Shown piece by piece: positions 55,101 through 62,025 of a stretch of DNA of 64,000 bases (the first letter of the stretch is position 1; every line of letters starts with the position of its first letter). Both the position numbers and the translations under genes were made by a program. The notes beneath the pieces are model-generated. The model was not told where the DNA came from and ran no database searches. It saw only the letters and a list, made by a program, of their open reading frames with translations. The stretch is from Alligator mississippiensis (Eukaryota; Chordata; Crocodylia; Alligatoridae): positions 64,804,716 through 64,868,715 of the forward strand of contig NC_081831.1 in NCBI RefSeq assembly GCF_030867095.1, written 5' to 3'.

Positions 55101-58100
55101 CTGCATCAGGGAGCAATTCTCTTCCCAACTGTGAGACCTAGGAAAGTAACTTAAACATGAAGATTTGATTCTGTAGTTGTCATCATAGGACTTTCCATTT
55201 GCCAAAGGGAACTTCCTACTTACCAGAGCAGAACATGCAAAAGGATTTGGTCATGCTCTAGAGATTGTCTTCTACATGTGAACCAAACACACAGTGAAAC
55301 AAATAATTTGTCAGTACACTCCTGAAGTCAGGTCCAAAACTTCTGTGCTTGCTCATATGTTTTTTGAAGCAGCTGCAGAGCAATGGGGGAAAACTTTTAT
55401 CCCTTACAGTTTTACAATACACCAGAAGCTTTATTGCACATTTGTTATAAATACTATGATTAAATACATTTGAAATGTATATAGGAAGCTGTTTACTTTT
55501 ACTAGCCTGAAGCTATGCCACATGCCTGTGAAAGGGTGAAGGATCAAATTTCAGGCAAAATATAAAGTAGGTAAACATTTAAATATATGTAAAACTCTGT
55601 GTATTGCAGCATGTGACAAATTATCACATCAAATGCAGAATGCAAATTGTTCAAATGAAAAAGCATGCAAAGCCAGATTGCTTGAAAGAGCTGTAGGTAA
55701 ATGTTTGTTTCCTGTACTGGTAGCTGTATAAACTATCAGGTCAGAGCAACAGTATTGTACCACAGTGGCAACTTCTGTATGGAATGGAAGGAAAAGTGTC
55801 TATCCAAATTGGGTTTCCCAAATTATGATGGAAAAGTCAAAAGAATGAATGTATAGCCTAGTAAAGTATGCTTGGGTAAGAGAGAGCTGTTACTTGGAGG
55901 TTGGAAGTGGTATCAAAGAAAAGGAATTGTTTGTTGTGGACTAGAATAATATAATAGTGTGAAAACAAGCAAAGAAATACTTGAGCTCAATAATAAAAAT
56001 ATCCCTTATGTCAGGTCAGTTAGGTATAGAACAGTCTCCAAGAGAAACTTCAACCAGTTTTCACTTTAAAACTAGACTGGACAAAACTCTTGAGTGTGCT
56101 GTGGGGAGCAGTCCTGCTATGGAAGGGGGAACAAAAAAAGGTAATCATAGTTCTTTTCCATCTCCAATTTGTTGTTCTGTGAATAGTGAAAGTCAAAAAG
56201 AGTTAAGAGATGCAGCTATGCTACTGAAGACACTAAAGAGCATCTGTGGGATAAATGAATCTTTAAGAACATTTCTGAGTTCTGTTTAAAATGCTAAGCT
56301 GTGGAAATAGATTTGATTGCATGGTAAGTTAGTTAGCAGTTAAATTTAAATAGTGGCAAATATTTACAGAACTGCCTGACATGAAGTCTGGAGAATAAAC
56401 TGTTGTGATTAGTTTTTTGGGGTTTTTTTTCTCTCATGAATCCTTCTCTGCAGTAGTTTTGTGCAAGGCTCTGAGAAAGTGTTTTGGAAAAATAGACCTT
56501 TTTATATACCTCTTCCCAGGACTTCAGAGCACTTTGAAATACCTGCATCAAGGACTTTTGGATTTTCACACCATTTAGTGTCATGCATGTCCTTGTTTCA
56601 ACTTGCGTAATGTGTAATTCCATCTTGCATATGATGCATCTTTCTGGTGACTTATTGTATGTGTGTGCGTGCGTGCACATGTGTATGATGCCCCTTCCCC
56701 AGAATGCTTAAATAAGCAGGTTACATTATACATTCTCTTCAAAGCTGAGGATACTGATGCTTTGGTTTATATAACCAGCACTTTCCACAGGTCATGAAAA
56801 CAGTTGATGACATTATGGACCTGTGCAGGCAATGTTCAAAGAGCCGCTGAATTTGTTCCTCCTGTGTGTTAACATAGGAAGGAACAAATTGATTGTCTTT
56901 CTGAGCCTCATGCACAAATCCACACTTCTAGGTTCACCTGTGCACTCTGCATTTCCTATACTGAAACCTCCTGAAAAATGGTTGTGGTTAGTATTGTGCT
57001 GGACAGTCAGCCTCAGTATTGTATATGAAGCCTCATTTTTACCCAGTGGGTCTAAGAGGAAGGGCTTTGGGAGTCCCTTTTAGCTTTCTTGAGTTGCTTT
57101 TCTGTTGGCCACATTTTCATTTGTGTTGAACACTCCTGTTTTTATCATTGCTGGTACACTGTAGTTGTGATTTTAGTTTGCTCTTTTTTGTTTTCATTGG
57201 ACCACCTCTATTGCCTTAGAATGGCTGGCAAGCTAATGACATTCAGATGACAGTCTCTGTAATGTGAATATATTCTTGACAGCCCTACATTCATAATGCT
57301 GCTTGTGCCTTGTTCCAGTATACCTACTCAGGCATGTTCTGTGCCACTTTAAATTTTTAAGGCTTCCCAAGGACCTGGGGTATCTGGTCTTGGACAGACC
57401 CCTCAAAGTAGGTAAATGCAATTGAGTTGGTATTGAGCTTTTATCCTTTAACACCAAATTTGTATGATTCCCCAGGAACTTCTGGTATGAGAGAGCAAAC
57501 ATAGTCCAGGTAGTCCAAGCCCTGTGTACCAGTGCTGTCTGCGTACTGCTGCATGCTTTTTCTCATACTGAGCAGAAAAGATGGGAAGAGAAGAAATGTC
57601 AATCTTCTTTTATTCTAAATATTGGACTTTATGGCTCTTTGGGTTTAGAATGAAGATGATATTGATGCTGTCACTCAGTCATATGAAGTACTGTGCCCTT
57701 TTGTTGCTGAGAGAGCTCCTTGGCTGAATCCTAGTTTGGTGCCTTCCTTTCCCTTCTTTGTTTAAACAGATAATGTTCCTTGCTAATCCCCATACTGTCC
57801 AAGGCAGAATTTCTTCTTTGGATAAGAATGTGGGCTCCGTGGCACCCCAAAGTCATTTCTGCTGCCATTTGGATTATCATTAAAGGTCACCAAGCTTTTT
57901 TCATGTCCTGCATTTCTCTGGTTTCTAAATCTTTTTGGGGAGGCATAATAAAGGAGACTATGACATCACTGGTAGTAAGTAGTCTGTCGTCCACTCGCAT
58001 TCAGGCCACTTCAGCCCATTGCCTCTTATCTCTGTAGATTCAGTGCCCTGTGACCTTACTGGTATTTTAAAATACTAAAGGAGATGGATTGCTCACTGAA

Positions 58101-59749
58101 CAGCACAAGTGTCATCACAACCACTTCATTTCAGTGATTCAGCTACGGCCACTGAAGAGAGAATCAAATTCAGGGTCTCTTCATATTCAGTCTTGCATGG
58201 GATTAGGTAACCAGGAAGGTATTAGTTCTTCCTGACTGTGACTTCCCAGTACAGCTGCATACAAATTAGCAATGGGAAACAGATCATTGTCAGAAGAATC
58301 TCTTAGCCCCAGGTGATAATGATCCTGCAGCCTTGCCCCGCTGAGTATAAATTGAAATGCTCAGTTCATTTTTCTCTGCTCTCACAAGTTTTTCACAACT
58401 TAATTTTATGTTTGTTTAGGCAAGAAATTTAGTTTTTGTATAAAAAGAAATCATTTCACTATCAAAAGAAAAAAATCCTTGAGGCCCCTGATGTGTTCTG
58501 CTACACTGTACCAAAATGCCCCAGAAAAAAACAGTGAAGTACAGACAGTCAAAAAGTCTGGGGCTGAATTGATTCAATCTTTACAGGTTAGTCTAAGCTT
58601 TGTAGACAGAACCAATAAGTAAGTGAACAGACATTTGCTTTTGATTCTGGAAATGCAGCCACATGCTTGCAGTGGCCCAAGCCAGAACTTGGGGGCCACT
58701 GGAGCACACCTCCCTGCTCCTCTGCAGCGGACAGCTTGGACCAAGGCTAGCCCGCCTGCCCTGTGTGTGTGTGTGTGGGGTGGGGGGGGGGGGTTGCAAG
58801 GGAGGTGCAAAGCATCCTGGGATGCTGAGGGCCTGTGAGTTGACTTGAGTCTGGAAGGAATCAGGGACAGGGGTTCAATAAACCAATTTAACTTAAATCG
58901 GTTAAGTGCGATGCTTCATCCATCCAGTTTTATCTTAAACCGGTTTCAGCCACTTTGAAAGCAGTTTATGTGCCCTGAACTTCTGTTGTGTTACAGATTT
59001 GAACTGTTTTCTGGTCACTTATACTGGTTGATGTGTAACTTCTGTCCCTAGCCAACAAGCCCAGTGCTGACATTATCATGCAGATCATGTGAAAAATAGA
59101 GATTGAAGGTTGTAAGCCATAGATGAGTAAAATCTATGTATTTTTAAAGCTCCAGTAACTATCCTGTGTACAGCAAACACCTTACTTAGGCTGCATGTTG
59201 AATTTGAGAACTTTATCTCTGCACTCCCAGTTATGCACTGGCTATATTTCCTTCAGTCAAAAGCTGAATGCTTTTCATTCCCATACGCAATGTGTTTGAG
59301 TAGGGGAAGGTAACTTCACTGAGTATAAAGAGCTGAAGGGTGAAAATATGTTGAACTTTTAAGAATAGGTCTTTACAAATCCTCTCTGTGAGTGGTATTA
59401 CAACGTGTAATTTATTATTTTGTTTTGTCCGGTAACCTTATCATTTATCCTCATTTCCTTTTACTTTTCAAAGTGAAGTAGGTGAATAATCTATTGAAAA
59501 AAGTGCTAGGCATCATAGTGTATTAATGTTGGGTATCAATCTTTCCTTGTAACTGGCTGAAGGTGGCAGTTAAGTTGGGTAAGAGGGATGCATGCTAAGT
59601 GTATGTTTTTTAGTGTTTCTAATGTTAATGCTTTTGTTGATTTACAGAAGATCGATGCCCAGGCCATTGAAGAATTCTATGGGTTAACATCAGACATTTC
59701 CAAAAACTCAGAATCTGGATATATCCTCTTCTACCAGTCAAGAGACTAA
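10149..59749 (+). CDS. USP12: USP12/USP46-family ubiquitin hydrolase (USP12-like), complete, 9 coding exons
   Basis: Joined exons: 10149..10196, 40906..40986, 46637..46850, 47524..47750, 49154..49230, 50614..50697, 51176..51373, 52672..52750 and 59648..59749. All introns are GT-AG, the frame is unbroken, and the product is 369 residues (human USP12 has 370). It is a cysteine protease that removes ubiquitin. Known family members are activated by WDR48/UAF1 and WDR20 and act on histones H2A/H2B and signalling proteins. Catalytic residues are present: Cys48 (GNTCYCNS), His316 (NRGHYITIV) and Asp332 region (LLFDDDIVE). Two CxxC pairs (185/188 and 232/235) form the zinc finger. USP12-type features are the MExLMTV start, [33 protein letters not shown] and a final SRD. 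USP46-type residues include [33 protein letters not shown] and [10 protein letters not shown]. It is therefore either a fast USP12 or, more likely, a third paralogue. Confidence 0.95.
10400..11844. other. Intron 1, proximal part, no feature recognised
   Basis: GC content falls off after the CpG island. Short open frames (10480..10722 and others) have no recognisable product. Confidence 0.4.
11845..12471. mobile_element. hAT-type non-autonomous element
   Basis: It starts CAGGGATGGGCAATTG and ends GGCTGACCCCTG. Flanking 8-mers are GCATGAGC (11837..11844) and GTGTGAGC (12472..12479), 6/8 identical. The GC-rich interior opens short frames that are not genes. The phrases 'gggcaattgtttgggctgcagg' and 'gggccagatctggct' resemble widespread hAT termini. 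Confidence 0.7.
12480..14700. other. Intron 1, AT-rich, no gene
   Basis: No gene or clear repeat is identified. The stretch about 14330..14580 is free of recognisable repeats and rich in homeodomain-type TAATTA/TAATTAAA and E-box (CAGCTG) motifs; see findings. Confidence 0.4.
14707..14905 (-). mobile_element. CR1 LINE 3' end (minus strand)
   Basis: It begins CATAGAATCATAGAAGTAGG, the complement of the CR1 octamer tail, then carries AGGGACCTTGTAGATCTTCA and AGTTGGTTCCAGATCCTAGC. It is a truncated copy and better preserved than the others here, suggesting a younger insertion. Confidence 0.9.
15800..15950 (+). repeat. Possible tRNA-derived SINE or decayed tRNA-like sequence
   Basis: TTAGCTGGGTGTGGTGG resembles a tRNA A-box. 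GGTTTGAATCTCGG (about 15862..15875), 50 bases on, resembles a B-box. It cannot be folded into a full cloverleaf. This is a weak call. Confidence 0.3.
15951..16794. other. Intron 1, no feature recognised
   Basis: The open frames here lack any recognisable domain, and no repeat is recognised. Confidence 0.35.
16795..17058. mobile_element. hAT-type MITE, same family as 4573..5152
   Basis: It starts CAGTGATCCTTAAC and ends GGTTGAGAATCACTG (inverted). Flanks AGTTAAAG and GCTTAAAC share a TTAAA core, consistent with a decayed 8-bp target duplication. The interior shares the 'TTGAAATCTCTGGG' and 'ATCTCAAGG' phrases of its relatives. Confidence 0.65.
17060..20007. other. Intron 1, no gene
   Basis: Several short open frames have no recognisable product, and no repeat is recognised with confidence. 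Confidence 0.35.
20016..20241. mobile_element. hAT-type MITE with perfect 8-bp target duplication
   Basis: It is flanked on both sides by TATTATGG (20008..20015 and 20242..20249). The right end GGGGTTGCTGACCCCTG is a typical hAT terminus. The left end (CCAGCAGTATTTTTGGGCAG) is more diverged. Confidence 0.75.
20250..20500. other. Intron 1, no feature recognised
   Basis: Short AT-rich gap between a hAT element and a CR1 copy. Confidence 0.3.
20505..22492 (+). pseudogene. Decayed CR1 LINE with reverse transcriptase remnants
   Basis: This plus-strand copy of about 2 kb runs into the canonical CR1 3' end (GATGACCTCCTGAGGTCCC then CTATGATTCTA). Reverse-transcriptase blocks are visible in several frames: [16 protein letters not shown], then [20 protein letters not shown], and [10 protein letters not shown], where the catalytic F-x-DD box is kept. 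Upstream is a fragment reading [20 protein letters not shown]. Stops and frame changes (for example near 20910, 21090 and 21240, where sequence is missing) show it is dead. It is 5'-truncated. Confidence 0.9.
22493..23584. other. Intron 1, no gene
   Basis: AT-rich sequence and pyrimidine-rich runs around 23330..23540. No product is recognised in the open frames. Confidence 0.4.
23585..23732. repeat. Inverted repeat, 27-bp arms (26/27 identical)
   Basis: The left arm 23585..23611 (GATGTGATATC...TAGACCAACT) and right arm 23706..23732 (AGTTGGTCTAA...ATATCACATC) are reverse complements with one mismatch. The 94-base spacer contains a smaller A9/T9 hairpin. The arm matches the end of a dispersed repeat also seen at 28330..28450, 36000..36030 and 44849..45098. 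Confidence 0.9.
23983..24069. repeat. 33-bp near-perfect hairpin, 21-base loop
   Basis: Arms 23983..24015 and 24037..24069 are reverse complements at 31/33 positions. One of the two differences would be a G-U pair in RNA. The arms resemble the terminus of the element at 44849..45098 (GGCTACAACCTACACCCCTG), so this looks like a head-to-head dimer of that repeat's end. Confidence 0.9.
24070..26120. other. Intron 1, no gene
   Basis: AT-rich sequence. Nothing coding or repetitive is recognised with confidence. Confidence 0.35.
26129..26509. mobile_element. hAT-type non-autonomous element, GC-rich interior
   Basis: It starts CAGGGGTTTTGAACCTTTTT and ends ATTTGACAACCCCTG (inverted). Flanks ATTTGGGA and ATTGGGAT are similar after one gap. 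The GC-rich interior contains a C13 run near 26293 and generates long but spurious open frames on both strands. Confidence 0.7.
26685..27000 (+). mobile_element. CR1 LINE 3' fragment (plus strand)
   Basis: It carries CTGGACAAGAGAAGACTGAG, TTCAAGTACCTGAAGGGAGG and GTTGCAGCAAGGGAAGTTTA. The same block occurs in the larger CR1 at 22060..22330, so the two can be aligned directly. The 3' terminus is decayed. Confidence 0.85.
27001..28320. other. Intron 1, no gene; one GC-rich repeat-like block
   Basis: About 27800..27950 is GC-rich (AGGGTGCATGTGCACCCCCA, a short palindrome, then GGCACTGCCGCTGGCGGC) and looks like an interspersed element without clear ends. The remainder is AT-rich or pyrimidine-rich. 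Confidence 0.35.
28330..28450 (+). repeat. Dispersed repeat fragment (TTGGTCTAATARAAGATATC family)
   Basis: It contains CCTGAAGAAAGGGTGCTTGT, CCCAACTACTCAGTTGGTC and AGAAGATATCACATCAACCC. The same words, in reverse orientation, are in the element at 44849..45098, and the end is also in the inverted repeat at 23585..23732. Confidence 0.7.
28451..29762. other. Intron 1, no gene
   Basis: (TTTA)n microsatellite at about 28463..28480, then AT-rich DNA without recognised features. Confidence 0.35.
29763..30182 (+). repeat. Direct repeat pair carrying octamer motifs
   Basis: A segment of about 85 bp at 29763..29850 recurs at 30082..30179, with a short insertion in the second copy. Both contain AATGCAAATGCATCAAAAGC (a POU-type ATGCAAAT octamer at 29802..29809 and 30121..30128) and a GGGACA-GCACGTTTG tail. 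The copies are about 319 bp apart. Confidence 0.75.
30183..31366. other. Intron 1, no gene
   Basis: AT-rich sequence with no recognised feature. Confidence 0.35.
31375..33040. mobile_element. Large (1.67 kb) hAT-type element with perfect target duplication
   Basis: The left end CAGGGGCAGGCAATTAT and right end ATTTTGCCCACCCCTG are inverted repeats. Both sides carry TTTTAGGG (31367..31374 and 33041..33048), a perfect 8-bp target-site duplication. No transposase is recognised. The interior holds a GT-rich minisatellite (31750..32060) followed by a GC-rich part that gives spurious open frames on both strands. The element is about 3-7 times longer than most other hAT-type elements in the window. 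Confidence 0.85.
31750..32060 (+). repeat. GT-rich minisatellite with strong strand asymmetry
   Basis: This 310-bp stretch is almost free of C on the plus strand. It is built of degenerate GGGTGTGTGG/GGTGTTTGTAGGG-type units with many G-runs. The repeated phrase GGTGTGGTGTTTATGGGG (and variants) shows tandem origin. It lies inside the hAT element at 31375..33040. Confidence 0.85.
33050..34274. other. Intron 1, no gene; GC-rich repeat-like tail
   Basis: 33050..33960 is AT-rich and featureless. From about 33960 to 34270 it is GC-rich with partial inverted symmetry (GGGCACAACTTGCTGCCCCC), probably part of an interspersed element interrupted by the foldback element that follows. Confidence 0.35.
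34275..35009. mobile_element. Foldback (long inverted repeat) element
   Basis: Ends TAGAGTTGTGCAAAG and CTTTGCACAGGCCTA are inverted repeats (12/15). Further symmetric pairs run inward. 34412..34433 (CCATAGACTGTACATGCAGG) pairs with 34855..34873. 34522..34594 pairs with 34728..34790 (GGCTGCTCATCTGGCTGCTG against CAGCAGAGCAAGCAGATGAG). A G21 run (about 34607..34627) lies near the centre. Flanks GTACACGG and GTGCGCAG match 5/8. Confidence 0.8.
35010..36600. other. Intron 1, repeat-derived then AT-rich
   Basis: 35010..35450 is GC-rich and repeat-like with short CA-rich palindromes (GTGTGTGGCCACACACATGC). 35450..36600 is AT-rich. A short fragment of the TTGGTCYARTAAAAG repeat family is at 35998..36035. 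Confidence 0.35.
36600..36960. promoter_or_regulatory. Candidate conserved non-coding element (unproven)
   Basis: This is an AT-rich, non-repetitive stretch with dense homeodomain/Sox-type words (GGTTAATTAAGCCACAAACA, AGAATTAATTTGC, ACAATAGAATT). It has the texture of deeply conserved enhancers. This rests on composition alone. Confidence 0.2.
36961..39411. other. Intron 1, no gene
   Basis: AT-rich DNA with a T19 run near 37860. No recognised features. Confidence 0.35.
39420..39700. mobile_element. hAT-type MITE, right end lost
   Basis: It starts CAGTGGTTCTCAACCTTTTT, with the family interior (GACTCAAGATGTCTCTGAAT, TTGAGGCACCCCATAG, TCTCAAGGCACCCCAGTTC). A clear inverted right terminus is not found. 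It is of the same family as 4573..5152 and 16795..17058. Confidence 0.65.
39701..40905. other. Intron 1, distal end
   Basis: AT-rich sequence leading into the exon 2 acceptor, with an A-run at about 40747. No recognised features. Confidence 0.4.
40906..40986 (+). CDS. USP12: USP12-like coding exon 2
   Basis: 27 codons in phase 0: [18 protein letters not shown], then NEHYFGLVN. This is the start of the USP catalytic domain. The acceptor is T10CCTAG and the donor GTGAGT. The sequence is USP12-type (USP46 has GTNASALEKDIGPEQFPI). Confidence 0.95.
41405..41873. mobile_element. hAT-type MITE with perfect 8-bp target duplication
   Basis: The left end TAGGGGTTGGCGACAC and right end GGTTGCCAGCCCCTA are inverted. 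Both sides carry GTTTAGGA (41397..41404 and 41874..41881). The interior reads like 'lost the ... ggctggatccagcccaagagcc', a common hAT phrase, and is GC-rich. Confidence 0.85.
44849..45098 (-). mobile_element. Retroposed repeat with perfect 12-bp target duplication
   Basis: This 250-bp element is flanked by CAATGAAGGCAA at 44837..44848 and again at 45099..45110. It contains AATATCTTTTATTAGATCAA, TTCGGGCACAAACACCTTTC and GACCAACACGGCTACAACC. A 12-bp exact duplication suggests LINE-assisted (SINE-like) insertion rather than a hAT transposition. The element supplies the parent sequence for the inverted dimers at 23585..23732 and 23983..24069. Confidence 0.8.
46637..46850 (+). CDS. USP12: USP12-like coding exon 3 (catalytic cysteine)
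   Basis: 71 codons plus one base. It opens [16 protein letters not shown] with the catalytic Cys48, then [20 protein letters not shown], and ends [20 protein letters not shown] is USP12-type and FISRL is USP46-type. LSDLFNS differs from both known paralogues (LADLFHS). Confidence 0.96.
46851..47523 (+). other. USP12-like intron 3
   Basis: 673 bp, GTAAAT donor and TTTCCAG acceptor. No other feature. Confidence 0.9.
47524..47750 (+). CDS. USP12: USP12-like coding exon 4 (fingers, first CxxC)
   Basis: Two bases plus 75 codons. It encodes [18 protein letters not shown] (QQDAHEF is the USP QQD box), then the variable linker (residues about 147-168) and [19 protein letters not shown] with Cys185/Cys188. 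The linker [13 protein letters not shown] is one residue shorter than in human USP12 and acidic. CLNC is USP46-type (USP12 has CLTC). Confidence 0.96.
47751..49153 (+). other. USP12-like intron 4
   Basis: 1.4 kb, GTACGT to TTTTCAAG. 48660..48910 is a GC-richer block that looks like an interspersed repeat (GTGTGTGGCCCTGAGCACAC), but no ends are seen. Confidence 0.8.
49154..49230 (+). CDS. USP12: USP12-like coding exon 5
   Basis: 25 codons plus two bases: [18 protein letters not shown], then TSITHCL. This is identical to the block conserved across both known paralogues. Acceptor TTTTTTCAAG, donor GTAAAT. Confidence 0.95.
49231..50613 (+). other. USP12-like intron 5
   Basis: 1.38 kb, containing the inverted-repeat element at 49451..49901. 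No other exon. Confidence 0.85.
49451..49901. mobile_element. Inverted-repeat MITE (GGGTGCATCTACACATG family)
   Basis: The left end GGGTACATCAACACTTG and right end CATGTGTAGATGCACCC are inverted (about 13/17). The interior has GCAGAGTAATTAACTGTGCT-type words. Related copies are at 62898..63353 and 63917..64000. Flanks AGTATTCT and AGTGTGTG match 5/8, so an 8-bp duplication is possible. Confidence 0.7.
50614..50697 (+). CDS. USP12: USP12-like coding exon 6 (second CxxC)
   Basis: One base, 27 codons, two bases. It encodes [16 protein letters not shown], then [11 protein letters not shown], with the second zinc pair Cys232/Cys235. GFS and EYKYY are USP12-type; QEAQK is USP46-type. CEQC is found in neither human paralogue. 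Confidence 0.95.
50698..51175 (+). other. USP12-like intron 6
   Basis: 478 bp, GTAAGG to TGGTCCAG. No other feature. Confidence 0.9.
51176..51373 (+). CDS. USP12: USP12-like coding exon 7
   Basis: One base, 65 codons, two bases. It encodes [36 protein letters not shown] and [24 protein letters not shown] is the conserved USP strand before the His box. MDQ and GDATNPD are USP12-type; MRVKK is USP46-type. Confidence 0.96.
51374..52671 (+). other. USP12-like intron 7
   Basis: 1.3 kb of AT-rich DNA, GTATGT to TTCTGGCAG. No other feature. Confidence 0.9.
52672..52750 (+). CDS. USP12: USP12-like coding exon 8 (catalytic His and Asp)
   Basis: One base plus 26 codons: [17 protein letters not shown], then LLFDDDIVE. 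The catalytic His is His316 and the Asp is in DDD (331-333). YITIV and SHGFW are the USP46-type residues (USP12 has YIAIV and SHDFW). Confidence 0.96.
54460..54632. mobile_element. Short hAT-type MITE with perfect 8-bp target duplication
   Basis: It starts CAGGGCCATCCCTA and ends TAGGAACAGCTCTG (inverted). Both sides carry TCCCTGAC (54452..54459 and 54633..54640). The interior is GC-rich and 173 bp in all. Confidence 0.85.
58755..58793 (+). repeat. (GT)n-G-run microsatellite
   Basis: A TG repeat runs straight into a G-rich tract (GTGTGTGTGTGTGGGGTGGG then a G-run). It is a mutable simple repeat within intron 8. Confidence 0.9.
59648..59749 (+). CDS. USP12: USP12-like coding exon 9 (C-terminus)
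   Basis: 33 codons and [21 protein letters not shown], then [13 protein letters not shown]. The final Asp is USP12-type (USP46 ends in Glu). The stop is at 59747..59749. Confidence 0.96.
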   Translation, partial: KIDAQAIEEFYGLTSDISKNSESGYILFYQSRD

Positions 59750-62025
59750 GATGAAAATGATAAATGTGTACAAATAAAAAAGGGATCAAGGTTATGTCCA
59801 AATAGGACATCATGGCGACAGCAGAAACAATTCCTCATCGTTGCTGTAGGATCATGAGAGATCCAGCAGGGAGAAGAAAGGTTTACCTCGGCCATTTCTT
59901 GGAGGATTAGTGCTGACTGCCATAACAAGCAGAGCTTTTGCTCCACTTTTCTTTCTAGGCTTTTTTTACGTGCTATCTTCCAAAATCTGTGTTACCTCGA
60001 CTTGAAACCGGGCTGCTTATTTTGTTTGAGAACTGAAGAAAGGTTTTTAAAGTAGCATCGTAGAATTCTTTTTTTCCATTCAATGTTGGCCTGAAGCCAT
60101 ACTTTGGTTTCTATCATCATCGTTTTTCTGTATTTTAGCAGAATGATTTCAATATTCAGTGTTAGCTGAAGACATATTTTAGAATATGTGCTGCAGCTGA
60201 TTGCTGGATATTTTTGGTGACTCAGACATGAGAAACAGTACAATGCTAAGACATATGAGAAATACTGAGTGTGTAATTTTTAAACACTTAGATAAGAGAT
60301 CTCTGCAGCACTGTAAATTCCTCAGTATGTATCATTTTGGTTTTAGATAACACTAATAGCACCCTGTTTTATATATTTTTAATTCCTTCCTGCAGAAGAT
60401 GTAAATGTTTTTTCCATATTCAGACTAATCTTATTGTACTTTTTACTTTTTTTAAAGTGGAAGTTTGTGAATTAAAGCCACATTGCTGCAGATTAAACAG
60501 GAGAAAAACAACAAACAAAAACCGGTCCAACTTTTAAAAGTGCATGTCTGGCAGCCAGTTGTAGAAAGTTTAACATTGCAGTATTTCTTGGAGCTATGAC
60601 ACAAGCCAAAAGTGCCCTCTTCTGAAACAGCTGTTCAGCATTTCATTCAGTGTATAGTAAACTGAAGCAACTGGGATGGGATCTATGCTAATAGACTGAA
60701 GCAGCACTAATTGTGAAGGGTTAACCAAGGGAAGCATTTATTGACATAACTAATCCAGTTGTTCTTAGTCTTTTGAAATAATGGATGTTTAAGGAAGGAA
60801 AAAAAAGATATACCCACATTTCCTTGCCAAGTGTTCCCTCCTCATCTGTTGTTAATGTTAGTTGTGACATGGGAATCATTGCCCCTGAAAATGCTCTCTG
60901 GTTTGTTGTGTTTCTATAGACCTTGCTTAACAGGGGGAAAGTACATTAGTCTTATGAAGACTGACTTGAGGTAATATTCTGTTATGTGTCTGTGTATATG
61001 TGTTATAATCTCAAGGATAACTAGACAGAAAAGATTAAATGGAATTTATAAGAGATCTCTGAAAACCTTATGTAACTTCTTTTCTTTTCTGTTAACTGTG
61101 CCAAAGCTTGTCACAGCTGGCTCTAAACCATGAGTAGAAACTGATATTTTCCTTTCTTCATCTTGTTAGGTAACATAAAAGCTGTCTTCAACCTTGTTGG
61201 TCCTGGTACAGACATCTGTAGTACGTACCTGTGATTGTTATTCATTGAGGACATTTAACTTATGCAATCTGTGGCTTGTACAGGATTTAAAATATTTTAC
61301 CAAAATACTGTCCTCATGATGACAACACATCAGATGCACACCATTATTTTTGATGGCTGTACTCCTTCTCTGTTCCCTTTTGCAACCAGAAACATCTTGC
61401 TAGCCATGAATTCCTCTCTTCAAAGTGAAAATTAGTAAACCATGTTGTACTCCAACTGAGGACAAGTTCCATTCTCTCCGCACGCCTCCTCCCGAAGATA
61501 AAGTGTAGACATCTGACTGATGATTTTTAGTATGAGAAGTCATGTCACTTTCAGAAGCATTATCCGTGACAGCAGAACCTTCTTGTCTTTTTGTCCCTAC
61601 CTGTGTGAAGATTGCTCTTGGTTGGGAATCTTCTCCCCTTGTTGACACACAAACCCAGCGCCCCCTTGTGGCGGCACTAACAGAAGTCTGTCATTAGTGA
61701 ATCAAGCAAAAAAAAAAAAAAAAAAGAGAGCGCACTGAGTTTAAAAAAAAAAAATCTCAACAGTAAATACAAAAAAGTAACATTAGGACATTAGACATGT
61801 ATTTTGTATATCTGGCGATACATTTTTACAAATAAAATACCTGATTGAGAGAGAATATTGAAAGATATATACTATAGATTAAAAAGACCTGTTAAAAGTG
61901 CACTTTTGCTACAGATTTATAAGGAAACTAAATGGGATTAAATTGGAAGAAAATGGTGTGATGTAATTCTGTATAATAAATGACCCCAGCTGTCTCCAAT
62001 AAAAGTAATGTATGGTCAAATGCAC
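59750..62025 (+). other. USP12-like 3'UTR
   Basis: About 2.3 kb from the stop to the best polyadenylation signal at 61998..62003. Other AATAAA motifs are at 59773..59778 (24 bases after the stop), 61831..61836 and 61975..61980. Two A-runs near 61709..61752 are present. The 3' end is inferred from the signal spacing and the GT-rich sequence that follows. Confidence 0.75.
61998..62025 (+). terminator. Likely main polyadenylation signal of the USP12-like gene
   Basis: AATAAA (61998..62003) is followed within 35-60 bases by a T/GT-rich stretch (GTGTTTTTCTTTTAAGGGTG), the usual downstream element. A second AATAAA at 62077..62082 is an alternative. Confidence 0.65.

Larger units (their letters stand above)
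52751..59647 (+). other. USP12-like intron 8
   Basis: 6.9 kb, GTAGGC to TTTACAG. It contains the small hAT element at 54460..54632, a GT/G-run microsatellite near 58760..58793, and a repeat-like block near 58870..58960 with inverted AACCGGTTT-type words. A CR1-like tail fragment is possible near 56030..56110. No other exon. Confidence 0.85.

Noticed and set aside
10149..59749. Processed pseudogene of USP12
   Set aside because: All eight introns with consensus borders are present, the frame is open, and the promoter and 3'UTR are in place.
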